Shown here piece after piece: positions 56,429 to 64,000 of a stretch of DNA of 64,000 nt (position 1 is its first letter; each line of letters starts with the position of its first letter). This stretch comes from Ensifer adhaerens (lineage in GTDB: Bacteria; Pseudomonadota; Alphaproteobacteria; Rhizobiales; Rhizobiaceae), in assembly GCF_002940685.1 (NCBI RefSeq), contig NZ_PNFP01000012.1:186001-250000 (forward strand), in the 5' to 3' direction. The notes beneath the pieces are model-generated. The model was given only the letters and a program-made list of their open reading frames with translations, had not been told where the DNA came from and searched no databases. A program made the translations under genes and the position numbers.

Positions 56429-57793
56429 CTAGCGCTCGGCCTTTTCCGGCGTGCCGCGCCCGGCGTAATCGGCGCGGTTGATGCCGTGGCGCTGGAGCTT
56501 GTCGTAGAAGGTCTTGCGCGGAATGCCGAGCGCTTCGATCGTCGCCTTGACGTCGCCGCGCTGGGCGCGCAGCGCCTCCTTCAGGATCTCCGCCTCATAG
56601 CGTTCAAGCCGTTCCGGCAGCGCAGATCCGGGCTGTTCGACCGGCGCAGAAGGCTGTCCGAGCGGCCCTTCGACGCCCAGCGCCACGCGTTCGGCAAAGT
56701 GCGAGAGCTCGCGCACGTTGCCCGGCCAGGCATGGCTCATCAGGTGCCGTTGCACCGCCGGCGAGATCGCGGGAACATCGCGCTTGAAGCGTTCGGCCGC
56801 CCGCGTCAGGAAATGCGAAAAGAGCAGCGGAACATCGTCGCGGCGTTCGCGCAGCGGCGGGATTGACAGCGTTACCACGTTCAATCGGAAGTAGAGGTCC
56901 TCGCGGAAGTCGCCGCGTTGCGCCGGATCGCCGAGATCGATCTTGGCGGCGGCGATGACCCTGATGTCGACGGGACGGACCTGGTTGGTGCCGAGCGGCG
57001 TGATCTCGCGGGCCTCGAGCACGCGCAGCATCTTCACCTGGGTTGCCGGCGGCATGGCCTCGATCTCGTCCAGGAACAGCGTGCCGCCGCTCGCATGTTC
57101 GATCCGGCCGATGCGCTTCTTCAAGGCGCCGGTGAAGGCGCCCGGTTCATGGCCGAAGAGTTCGCTTTCGATCACCGTTTCCGGCAGCGCACCGCAGTTC
57201 AGCGCCACGAAATTACCGTTGCGACGCCGGCTCCAGTTGTGGAGCAGGCTCGCCACCACTTCCTTGCCGCTGCCGGTTTCGCCGGCGACGAGCACGTCGA
57301 CGTCGGTATCGGCGATATGCCGGATCGTCTGGCGCAGCCGTTCCATGACGGGCGTCTGGCCGATCAGCGGCAGGCTGTCGCCGGCCGTCTCCGCCGCCCG
57401 TTTCAGCGCGCGGTTCTCCATGACCAGTTTCCGCTTTTCCAGCGCCCGGCGGACGCTCTGCACCAGCCGGTCGGCGGCGAAGGGTTTGGGGATGAAGTCG
57501 TAGACACCGTCCTGCAGCGCCTGGACCGCCATCGGGATGTCGCCATGGCCGGTCACCAGGATCACCGGCAGGTCCGTATCGAAGGCGGCGATACGGCGAT
57601 AGAGCGCCAGACCGTCCATGCCGGGCATACGGATATCGCTGACGACGATGCCGTCGAAGTCGCCATCAAGCCTCTCCAGCGCCTCGGTGGCGCTGGCAAA
57701 CGAGGTGACTGCCAGGCCGGCGAGTTCCAGCGTCTGCGTCATCGCCTTGCGCAGATGGTTGTCGTCGTCGACGAGATAGACGGTCGGCTGCAT
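56429..57793 (-). CDS. dctD: C4-dicarboxylate response regulator DctD
   Basis: A 454-residue sigma-54 activator. The receiver has Asp53 ([11 protein letters not shown]) and Lys in FIPKPFA; the AAA+ core has Walker [10 protein letters not shown], the sigma-54-contacting GAFTGA motif and FLDEIEAM; the C-terminal Fis-type helix-turn-helix reads [20 protein letters not shown]. When phosphorylated by DctB it binds upstream of dctA and drives the sigma-54 promoter. It starts 3 bases after the dctB stop (same strand, dctB first). A close match to Rhizobium DctD in length and order. Confidence 0.95.
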   Translation of the reverse strand: MQPTVYLVDDDNHLRKAMTQTLELAGLAVTSFASATEALERLDGDFDGIVVSDIRMPGMDGLALYRRIAAFDTDLPVILVTGHGDIPMAVQALQDGVYDFIPKPFAADRLVQSVRRALEKRKLVMENRALKRAAETAGDSLPLIGQTPVMERLRQTIRHIADTDVDVLVAGETGSGKEVVASLLHNWSRRRNGNFVALNCGALPETVIESELFGHEPGAFTGALKKRIGRIEHASGGTLFLDEIEAMPPATQVKMLRVLEAREITPLGTNQVRPVDIRVIAAAKIDLGDPAQRGDFREDLYFRLNVVTLSIPPLRERRDDVPLLFSHFLTRAAERFKRDVPAISPAVQRHLMSHAWPGNVRELSHFAERVALGVEGPLGQPSAPVEQPGSALPERLERYEAEILKEALRAQRGDVKATIEALGIPRKTFYDKLQRHGINRADYAGRGTPEKAER

Positions 57794-57796
57794 CGC

Positions 57797-59650
57797 TCAG
57801 GCCCTCTTCAGGCGCACCGTGAAGACGGTGCCCTTGTCGCTGGTTTCGACCGTGATATCGCCGCCATAATCGGCGACGATCTCCTTGGAGATGGCAAGGC
57901 CGAGCCCGAGCCCGTCGTCCTTCGAGGTGTTGAACGGCGTGAACAGATCCTCGCGGATGTGTGGCGGAATGCCCGGGCCGTTATCGCCAACGACGAGCGA
58001 AACCGTGCCGGAGGGGCTGTCCTCACAGCGCACACGGATCTCGGCGTCGCCGCGCTCCCCGAGCGCTTCCAGCGCGTTCTGCAACAGATTGATCAGCACC
58101 TGTTCGAGCCGGATGCGGCTGCCGAGCACGCTGAGGCCATTTTCCGGCAGGTCGATGACGATCGCATCCATGCGGCCGGCAAAGCGGCTGCGCAGCAGCA
58201 TCATTGCCCCCTCGATCACGTCGCGCATCGGTGTCGGCTCGGCGACAAAGCGACCCTTGCGGGCGAAGCTTCTAAGCTCGTCGGTGATGGTGCCGACGCG
58301 GTCGGTGAGTTCGGCGATGCTGACGAGGTTTTCGACCGCCGTCTGCTGCTGGCCGCGATCGAGGAACGTGCGGGCGTTGTCGGCATAGGCGCGGATGGTG
58401 GCGACCGGCTGGTTGATTTCGTGCGCGACGCCGGCGGCCACCTGGCCGAGGATCGCCAGCCGGTTGGCCTGGACCAGCTCCTGCTGAACTGCCTGCAGCT
58501 TTTCGCCGGTGCGCCGGTGATCGGCGATCTCCGTTTCGAGATGATCGCGGGCAAGGCTGAGGTCATGGGTGCGTTCCGCCACGCGGACCTCCAGTTCGTC
58601 GCGCGCGGCGCGCTCCCTCGTGGCGACCAGTGTCAGGGCCTGGCGTCGGCGCAGCAGGAAAGCGGCGAGCGCCAGCAGCGGCACGACGACGGCGAGCGCG
58701 AGAAGCCGCGCTTCTCGCGTTGCCGCCGCGATCGCGCCATCGAGTGGTGCCAGTTGTTCCAGCCGCCAGCTCGTCGTCGGAACCATGGTCTCGACCCGCA
58801 GGAACCGCCGTTCGCTGTCGCCGGGCAAGAGCGCGCGCAACTCGCTGGAACCGTCGCTCGTCGGCTCGATGTCGCGGAAGGGTAGCGGCAGCAGCGAGGC
58901 GTCGCCGAATTGCAGGCTGTCGCGGATCGCAGCGACGCGATCGCGCGGAATGGCCCGGGTCGTCATGAAGCGCCAGGATGGGAAACTGGTGATCAGCACG
59001 ATGCCGCGCCGGTCGGTGACATAGACCGGCTTGCCGGTGGCGAGCCATTCGGATTCCACGTCGTCGAACTCGAGCTTGGCGACGACGACGCCGATCGGGC
59101 CGTCGGGGCCCTGGACCCGGCGGGAGATATAGAGGCCGGGCCGCTTGCTGACGTTGCCCATGGCGAAATGCTCGGCCTTGCCGTCGCGCATCGCCATGCG
59201 GAAATATTCACGAAAGGCATAGTCGTTGCCGACGAAGCTCGTCGGCTCGCGCCAGTTGCTGGCAGCGACGGCGATGCCGTCGGTGCCGATCACGTAGATG
59301 ACAGCGGCATCCGTATTGGCGGCGAGCGCCTGCAGCTTCTCGTCCAGCCGCTGCAGGGTCTCTGTGCTGCGGGTCGAAAGTGCCGCCTTGACCTCGACAT
59401 CGTCGGCCAGCACCAGCGGTGTCGAGCGCTGGCGTTCCAAGACGGCGCGCAGCAGCGACGCCTTCAGATTGGCATCGATCCGGCTCTGGGCGTCGACCGT
59501 TTCCAGTGCCCGGGCGCGGCCATACGCGCCGGCGAGAAGGAGTGCTGCGACCAGCAACGCGACGGCGAGGCCGGCAAATGCCAACCAGCTGCGGCGCATG
59601 GACCGGTCGAGATCTGCCAGGTCGAAGGGGGTGGACGGGGGCTTGAACAT
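57797..59650 (-). CDS. dctB: C4-dicarboxylate sensor kinase DctB
   Basis: A 617-residue sensor kinase. A transmembrane helix lies at about residues 24-44, a periplasmic PDC-type sensor at about 45-315, and a second helix at about 316-338 ([17 protein letters not shown]). A coiled region leads to the phosphoacceptor segment [20 protein letters not shown]. The ATPase domain has [11 protein letters not shown] (N box), VGDNGPGIP (G1) and [14 protein letters not shown] (G2). It senses succinate, fumarate and malate and works with DctA in the membrane. It is divergent from dctA, the classic rhizobial layout. There is no strong ribosome site before the ATG. Confidence 0.95.
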   Translation of the reverse strand: MFKPPSTPFDLADLDRSMRRSWLAFAGLAVALLVAALLLAGAYGRARALETVDAQSRIDANLKASLLRAVLERQRSTPLVLADDVEVKAALSTRSTETLQRLDEKLQALAANTDAAVIYVIGTDGIAVAASNWREPTSFVGNDYAFREYFRMAMRDGKAEHFAMGNVSKRPGLYISRRVQGPDGPIGVVVAKLEFDDVESEWLATGKPVYVTDRRGIVLITSFPSWRFMTTRAIPRDRVAAIRDSLQFGDASLLPLPFRDIEPTSDGSSELRALLPGDSERRFLRVETMVPTTSWRLEQLAPLDGAIAAATREARLLALAVVVPLLALAAFLLRRRQALTLVATRERAARDELEVRVAERTHDLSLARDHLETEIADHRRTGEKLQAVQQELVQANRLAILGQVAAGVAHEINQPVATIRAYADNARTFLDRGQQQTAVENLVSIAELTDRVGTITDELRSFARKGRFVAEPTPMRDVIEGAMMLLRSRFAGRMDAIVIDLPENGLSVLGSRIRLEQVLINLLQNALEALGERGDAEIRVRCEDSPSGTVSLVVGDNGPGIPPHIREDLFTPFNTSKDDGLGLGLAISKEIVADYGGDITVETSDKGTVFTVRLKRA

Positions 59651-59692
59651 GGGTCTGATTGTGCATGTTTTCGCCCTGCCTTCCAGATGACT

Positions 59693-59710
59693 TGTGCGGA
59701 AATCCGCTCA
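59693..59710 (+). promoter_or_regulatory. DctD upstream activating site
   Basis: TGTGCGGAAATCCGCTCA is a near-perfect palindrome and matches the DctD binding site known upstream of rhizobial dctA. A second TTGTGC half-site lies 33 bp upstream (59659-59664), about three helical turns, which would fit the tandem sites of this promoter. Confidence 0.8.
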
Positions 59711-59785
59711 ACTCTTCGTGCTCACCCAGCCATGGGCAGAAAAGATCGTCATTGATTCAATGGTTTAGCTGACGTCGCGGCGAAC

Positions 59786-59801
59786 TGGCACGGCCGTTGC
59801 A
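59786..59801 (+). promoter_or_regulatory. Sigma-54 promoter of dctA
   Basis: TGGCACGGCCGTTGCA fits the -24/-12 consensus TGGCACG-N4-TTGCW with correct spacing. It lies 94 bp before the dctA ATG and 75 bp after the DctD site, as in other rhizobia. Confidence 0.93.
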
Positions 59802-59894
59802 AATGACATCCTCATGACAGCCCGAGCTGTCGCGCATCGGAAATTGACCCGGGAGGCCCGGCATGACGCCGGACTGGGTCCAGTGGAGGATCTC

Positions 59895-61220
59895 ATGATT
59901 ATCGACCAATCCGCGGAACCGCGCGGCAAGACACCTTTTTATCGTCATCTCTATGTCCAGGTCCTGGCGGCGATCGCAGCCGGCATCCTGCTCGGGCATT
60001 TCTATCCGTCGCTCGGCACCGAGCTGAAGCCGCTTGGCGATGCCTTCATCCGTCTCGTCAAGATGATCATTGCGCCGGTAATCTTCCTGACGGTCGCGAC
60101 CGGCATTGCCGGGATGACCGATCTTGCCAAGGTCGGCCGCGTCGCCGGCAAGGCGATGATCTACTTCCTGACGTTTTCGACACTGGCGCTGATCATCGGC
60201 CTGATCGTCGCCAATGTCGTCCAGCCCGGCGCCGGCATGCACATCGATCCCGCCTCGCTCGACGTCAAGGCGGTGACGACCTATGCCGAAAAGGCGCATG
60301 AGCAGACGATCACCGGCTTCCTGATGGGCATCATCCCGACGACGCTGGTCGGCGCCTTCGCCGATGGCGACATCCTGCAGGTGCTGTTCATCTCCGTGCT
60401 CTTCGGTCTGTCCCTCGCCATGGTCGGCAAGAAGGCCGAGCCGGTCGTCGACTTCCTGCATGCCCTGACGCTGCCGGTATTCAAGCTCGTCGGCATCCTG
60501 ATGAAAGCCGCCCCGATCGGCGCTTTCGGCGCGATGGCGTTTACCATCGGCAAGTATGGCGTCGGCTCGATCGCCAACCTCGCGATGCTGATCGGCACCT
60601 TCTACATCACGTCCTTCCTCTTCGTGTTCCTCGTTCTCGGCGCTGTCGCCCGCTACAACGGCTTCTCGATCGTCGCGCTGATCCGCTACATCAAGGAAGA
60701 GCTGCTTCTGGTTCTCGGCACGTCCTCGTCGGAAGCGGCGTTGCCGGGCCTGATGAGCAAGATGGAAAAGGCCGGCTGCAAGCGCTCGGTCGTCGGTCTG
60801 GTCATCCCGACCGGCTATTCCTTCAACCTCGACGGCACCAACATCTACATGACGCTGGCGGCGCTCTTCATCGCCCAGGCGATGGACATTCCGCTTTCGC
60901 TCGGCGATCAGGTGCTGCTGCTGCTCGTCGCCATGCTGAGCTCAAAGGGGGCTGCCGGCATCACCGGTGCCGGCTTCATCACGCTGGCTGCAACACTTTC
61001 GGTGGTTCCGGCCGTGCCGGTCGCCGGCATGGCGCTGATCCTCGGCATCGACCGCTTCATGTCGGAATGCCGCGCACTCACCAACTTCGTCGGCAATGCG
61101 GTCGCAACCATCGTTGTTGCGAAGTGGGAAGGGGAACTGGACGAGGCGCAGATGGCGGCCGTTCTTGGTGGCCGTACGCCGGAAGCCCTGCCGCAGCCGG
61201 CCCTGCAGCCGGCGGAGTAA
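59895..61220 (+). CDS. dctA: C4-dicarboxylate transporter DctA
   Basis: A 441-residue inner-membrane symporter of the DAACS family, importing succinate, fumarate and malate with protons or sodium. It has eight hydrophobic segments and two re-entrant loops; the conserved tip reads [20 protein letters not shown], followed by [20 protein letters not shown], the transport-site signature. The start at 59895 is preferred because GGAGGATCTC precedes it and the length then equals known rhizobial DctA; the in-frame ATG at 59814 lies at the expected transcript start. It is required for symbiotic nitrogen fixation in known rhizobia. Confidence 0.97.
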   Translation: MIIDQSAEPRGKTPFYRHLYVQVLAAIAAGILLGHFYPSLGTELKPLGDAFIRLVKMIIAPVIFLTVATGIAGMTDLAKVGRVAGKAMIYFLTFSTLALIIGLIVANVVQPGAGMHIDPASLDVKAVTTYAEKAHEQTITGFLMGIIPTTLVGAFADGDILQVLFISVLFGLSLAMVGKKAEPVVDFLHALTLPVFKLVGILMKAAPIGAFGAMAFTIGKYGVGSIANLAMLIGTFYITSFLFVFLVLGAVARYNGFSIVALIRYIKEELLLVLGTSSSEAALPGLMSKMEKAGCKRSVVGLVIPTGYSFNLDGTNIYMTLAALFIAQAMDIPLSLGDQVLLLLVAMLSSKGAAGITGAGFITLAATLSVVPAVPVAGMALILGIDRFMSECRALTNFVGNAVATIVVAKWEGELDEAQMAAVLGGRTPEALPQPALQPAE

Positions 61221-61246
61221 GTTTGCCTCCCAAGGCATGACTGCCC

Positions 61247-61346
61247 TGGAGCATCCCGCATTCAATTCCTTGAAAGCGGACAAGGTGCTCCAGAATCAAA
61301 GTGCTAGAGCGTCCTTTGCGCGTTCATGGGAACGCGCGGCGCTCTA
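61247..61346. repeat. Rhizobial-type mosaic intergenic repeat, copy 2
   Basis: The left module (TGGAGCATC... GGTGCTCCAGAATCAAAGTGCTAGAGCG) has the same plan as copy 1 at 17755-17825. It is joined to a second palindrome: TAGAGCG (61305-61311)/CGCTCTA (61340-61346) outside, and GCGCGTTC/GAACGCGC (61318-61337) inside. The two-module make-up fits the mosaic RIME elements of rhizobia. Confidence 0.8.
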
Positions 61347-61396
61347 CCGCAGTCCGAACGCGGTCCGTGGCAACACGGGCCGCGTCGTCGTTTTAG

Positions 61397-62116
61397 CTAT
61401 TGACCGCTCAGCTTCATCTTCGACGTCTCGGGAGCGCCTGCGTTCAGATAGGCGATGAACTCCCGCAGCATCGGCACCCGGCGCGGACGGAAGCTCTCCT
61501 CCGTCATGCTGAAATCGACGATGCGGTCGACGCGGAACTTGCGGTAGCCTTCCCTGAGGCAGCACCAGGCGAGAAGCACCAGCACCCGTTCCAGATAGAC
61601 GATGGCAAGCGGCAACACCTGTCGGTCGGTCCGCTGCCCGCCGGCATCCACATAGCCGATGACGACGGCGCGTTCCTGCCAGGAGGCTTCGCGCAGCAGG
61701 GAGACGTCGACGGGCGGCGGATCCCTTTTGTCGAAACGATAGACCTGGGAGACCGCATGAAGCGCCTGGCGTTGCAACCGATCGGGCAGTGTCGCCGTTA
61801 TCTTGGAAAGAACGGCGCGTGCGGCTGCCGCGAGATCCGGCTCGCCCATGTGCTGCACCTCGGCAAGGCCGAGCACCAGCGCCTCGATCTCGAGGCGGGT
61901 AAAGGTTTGCGGCGGCAAGGCGATATCCTCCGTCAGCCGGTAACCGAAACCGCGCTCGCCGTCGATGACGGCGCCGGCAGCCCGCAGACTGTCGATGTCG
62001 CGATAGAGCGAGCGCAGCGACACGCCGGTCTCCTCGGCAAGGCGCGCGGCCGTCACCGGGGAGGGGAGGGTGCGGAGTGCCTGGAGCAGGCGGAACAGAC
62101 GATCGCTACGAGCCAT
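61397..62116 (-). CDS. WYL-domain transcriptional regulator (YafY-like)
   Basis: A 239-residue regulator. The N-terminal winged helix reads RLFRLLQALRTLPSPVTAAR and LAEETGVSLRSLYRDIDSLR, with GFGYRL. The WYL-type sensor domain covers about 130-225, with YLERVLVLLAWCCLREGYRKF and FRVDRI, the typical WYL strands, though here the WYL tripeptide itself is not exact. It is divergent from the GST gene (94-bp gap), a frequent pairing in rhizobia, and probably controls it. Confidence 0.9.
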   Translation of the reverse strand: MARSDRLFRLLQALRTLPSPVTAARLAEETGVSLRSLYRDIDSLRAAGAVIDGERGFGYRLTEDIALPPQTFTRLEIEALVLGLAEVQHMGEPDLAAAARAVLSKITATLPDRLQRQALHAVSQVYRFDKRDPPPVDVSLLREASWQERAVVIGYVDAGGQRTDRQVLPLAIVYLERVLVLLAWCCLREGYRKFRVDRIVDFSMTEESFRPRRVPMLREFIAYLNAGAPETSKMKLSGQ

Positions 62117-62210
62117 GACCGAGAGGATAGATGAAGCCTACTGACGAAAACTGGCAGTTGGCCGACTGTATATGCTTGGCATCGACAAACACAACCGAGG
62201 ACCCAAGACC

Positions 62211-62822
62211 ATGTTGACACTCTTTCACGCTCCCCGTTCGCGCTCGTCGCGCATCATCACGCTGCTTCGCGAACTCGACGCGATTGACAAGGTGGAGATC
62301 GAGATCGTCGACATCACCCGAGGCGACGGCAGCGGCGGCAAGGATCCGAGGAACCCGCACCCGGAGGGCAAGGTGCCGCTGCTCGTGCACGACGGCGTCG
62401 TGCTCTGGGAAAGCATCGCGATCATTCAGTATCTGACGGATCTTTTCCCGGAGAAGAAGCTGGCTCCGCTTGGCGGTGATCCGCAGCGTGGTCGCTATCT
62501 CAGCTGGCTTGCCTGGTATGCCGGTGTGGTCGAGCCGGTGCTGATCGCGCAAGCCGCGGGGGTTTCGCACCCCTATTTCGACGCCACCTTCCGCGGCCCG
62601 ACAGAGATGGCGGCACGCCTGGCAAACGCGTTGAAGGACAGTCCCTATCTGATGGGGGAGCACTACTCGGCGGCCGACCTGCTCTTGCATTCGCCCTTCG
62701 CCTGGTACCCCGCGGCAACACCGGATAGCGCCGTCATCAAGGACTGGGTCGAGCGCTGTGGCGCGCGGCCGTCGCTGCAATGGACTGCGGATTTCGATGC
62801 CCGGGTGGCAGCGGTAGCCTGA
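62211..62822 (+). CDS. Glutathione S-transferase family protein
   Basis: A 203-residue protein with the thioredoxin-like N-terminal domain (LFHAPRSRSSRIITLLRELD; GKVPLLVHDGVVLWESIAII with the cis-Pro and the Glu-Ser glutathione contacts) and a helical C-terminal domain containing LMGEHYSAADLLLHSPFAWY. It conjugates or reduces small electrophiles with glutathione. The start at 62211 (MLTLFHAP) is the normal GST N terminus; the upstream codons from 62172 are not conserved-looking. Confidence 0.93.
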   Translation: MLTLFHAPRSRSSRIITLLRELDAIDKVEIEIVDITRGDGSGGKDPRNPHPEGKVPLLVHDGVVLWESIAIIQYLTDLFPEKKLAPLGGDPQRGRYLSWLAWYAGVVEPVLIAQAAGVSHPYFDATFRGPTEMAARLANALKDSPYLMGEHYSAADLLLHSPFAWYPAATPDSAVIKDWVERCGARPSLQWTADFDARVAAVA

Positions 62823-62873
62823 CGGCGCCGGCAACGCGCCAATTCCCACCCAGGAGGGGATGGAGGCGCAAGG

Positions 62874-63374
62874 CTATTTTCGCTTGAGATTGATCTCGCT
62901 CGTGACGATCCGCTTGCCGGAAGCGGGATCGACATCGATCGTCTTCAACTGCATCCCGTTGGCGCCGACCTTGCGTAAGGTCAGGTCGGCGCTGCGGTCG
63001 CCATTGACCTCCTTCGCCCATCGAATGGTGAGGTTGATCGCATCGCCGCGTCGTGTGCCATTGAGCCCGGCGCGGCCGCCGCGAGGGCCGAGATAGGAGC
63101 CGCTATAGGTGGACCCGGTAAAACGCAGCTTCGCGTCGATGGATCGCGAAATCAGCAGCATGCCGCGGCAGACGCCCTCCATCGACAGGGCGGCGTCGCT
63201 CGCCTTGGAGCTGAAGTTGCAGGAAATGTTCATCGGCGACATGTGGGCACGGATGCGCACCGTTCCGGTGCCCGCCCAATTGCCGCCAAGGGTTTTCAGG
63301 AACGCACCCTCGTCTGCCCGTGAGGCACTCGTGGACGGCAAGATGAGTGCGGCCATCAGGAGCCATCGCCACAT
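62874..63374 (-). CDS. Hypothetical exported protein
   Basis: A 166-residue protein with a signal peptide (MWRWLLMAALILPSTSASRA, cleaved about residue 20). The mature part (DEGAFLKTLGGNWAGTGTVR; NISCNFSS; GVCRGMLLISRSIDAKLRF) is all-beta in appearance with two cysteines that could form a disulfide. No family is recognised; the start EGAFLKTLGGNWAGTG pattern recalls small periplasmic lipocalin-like barrels. The start at 63374 is chosen for GGGAGG before it and the signal peptide; the longer frame from 63488 lacks both. Confidence 0.75.
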   Translation of the reverse strand: MWRWLLMAALILPSTSASRADEGAFLKTLGGNWAGTGTVRIRAHMSPMNISCNFSSKASDAALSMEGVCRGMLLISRSIDAKLRFTGSTYSGSYLGPRGGRAGLNGTRRGDAINLTIRWAKEVNGDRSADLTLRKVGANGMQLKTIDVDPASGKRIVTSEINLKRK

Positions 63375-63873
63375 GCCCTGCACCTCCCGTTTGGTGGATG
63401 CTGCAACACCCCGTTGCCGCACACGAGCGTCAACGCAAGATGTGGCGGCGAAGTTCCTCAGGGGCTTCTTTATCCGGCCGGATTCCACGGTCGATCAAAT
63501 CGGACGACGCAGCCGGCAGCCATCAAAAATGTAATCCCCGGCGCTGTTTTATCAGATTTGCGTGCCCGTGCGCTGCCGTTTCCAGTGCCCTTGTTAACGT
63601 TGATCTCCGAAACAGCGTCTCGTCGTCTCCATCCGTAAAAACGGGTAAAGACTTCGTTACCGTCTAAGTATAGACCTCGATCCGCGCTGTCTGTCCAGTT
63701 TAGCTATTGGTCACCGGGGCAGGAGGGGACTGGTTTATGTTCGGTGTCACGTGTTTTTTGCTTTCTTCAATTGCTCGGGGTGGCCGGATCCGCCTTGAGG
63801 CACCCGCCAGCCACCGGTTCATTTCAAGCGGTCGCACGCAGCGAACAGCGGCTACGCTGCCAGGAGGCTGCCC
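63375..63873. other. 499-bp intergenic region
   Basis: No gene is seen between the exported-protein start and the last gene. It should hold both divergent promoters. An AT-richer segment at about 63640-63680 with TCTAAGTATAGAC might be a -10 region for the rightward gene; this is weak. Confidence 0.4.
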
Positions 63874-64000
63874 GTGACGGCGCAACCCGCAAGTCTGCGA
63901 CCCCCGGGCGGCGAAACGCCGTTCACGCTCGAGCGGCTCATTGGCTATCCGCTCTATGGGGAGGCGTTACGTCAGGCGGCCCTTCATATGGTTGCGATAC
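63874..64000 (+). CDS. Start of an unidentified gene (cut by window end)
   Basis: A GTG at 63874 with AGGAGG at good spacing (63862-63867) opens a frame that runs off the window end after 42 codons. The start reads MTAQPASLRPPGGETPFTLE, then RLIGYPLYGEALRQAALHMV. No motif is recognised and no function is claimed; only the start signal and the open frame support it. Confidence 0.6.
   Translation, partial: MTAQPASLRPPGGETPFTLERLIGYPLYGEALRQAALHMVAI

Noticed and set aside
56918-58885. 655-codon plus-strand frame antisense to dctD and dctB
   Set aside because: dctD and dctB are clear; the frame spans both genes with no protein motif.

Overview
The window reads as accessory DNA from a GC-rich alphaproteobacterium, most likely Rhizobiaceae of the Sinorhizobium/Ensifer type. 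Supporting signs are a dctB-dctD operon divergent from dctA with a sigma-54 promoter, two FixK/FNR-type boxes, mosaic intergenic repeats of the rhizobial RIME kind, a RirA-like TGA-N9-TCA site, a run of ABC transporter operons, and a TPP riboswitch before thiC. In Sinorhizobium meliloti both thiC and dctABD lie on the chromid pSymB, so a chromid-like replicon is plausible, but this is inference. No phage, insertion sequence, CRISPR array, tRNA or rRNA gene was recognised.

Layout. 1-4.2 kb: the end of an FGGY sugar kinase, an Omp25/31-like porin, and an OmpR/EnvZ-type two-component pair. 4.2-15.6 kb: a peptide-uptake operon (MarR-like regulator, fused DppDF ATPase, binding protein, two permeases, M14 carboxypeptidase) divergent from a 1206-residue 5-oxoprolinase/hydantoinase fusion. 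15.8-27 kb: a chemoreceptor, a giant autotransporter with eight Ig-like repeats, a DEDD exonuclease and a TonB-dependent siderophore receptor. 27-33.2 kb: a same-strand run with a two-part membrane protein, M20 amidohydrolase, LysR regulator, beta-hydroxyacid dehydrogenase and aldehyde dehydrogenase. 33.6-40.6 kb: a CUT2 sugar ABC operon with its LacI repressor and a Gfo/Idh/MocA dehydrogenase. 40.7-46.1 kb: a universal stress protein and a pyridoxamine-oxidase-like protein, each behind an anaerobox, then an SLC13-type permease, glycerate kinase and a methyltransferase.

46.1-54.1 kb is the most unusual stretch. A secreted subtilisin-like protease is divergent from an ECF sigma factor/anti-sigma operon. 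Some 6.5 kb away lies a small secreted protein that keeps the protease's leader, TTG start, a W..GG.N.L.LFR.TPE motif and a similar upstream DNA element, but has no protease domain; in its place is Gly-rich and Ser-Asp repeat sequence. Between them sits a diaminopropionate ammonia-lyase operon with two M20-type amidohydrolases and an Lrp regulator. 54.2-64 kb: TPP-riboswitch-controlled thiC, dctD-dctB/dctA, a WYL regulator/GST pair, a small exported protein and the start of a gene cut by the window end.

Most of the window serves scavenging of peptides, acylated amino acids, sugars, C4-dicarboxylates and iron, each unit carrying its own local regulator. Gene functions are assigned from motifs and remembered family features only; no database search was run.
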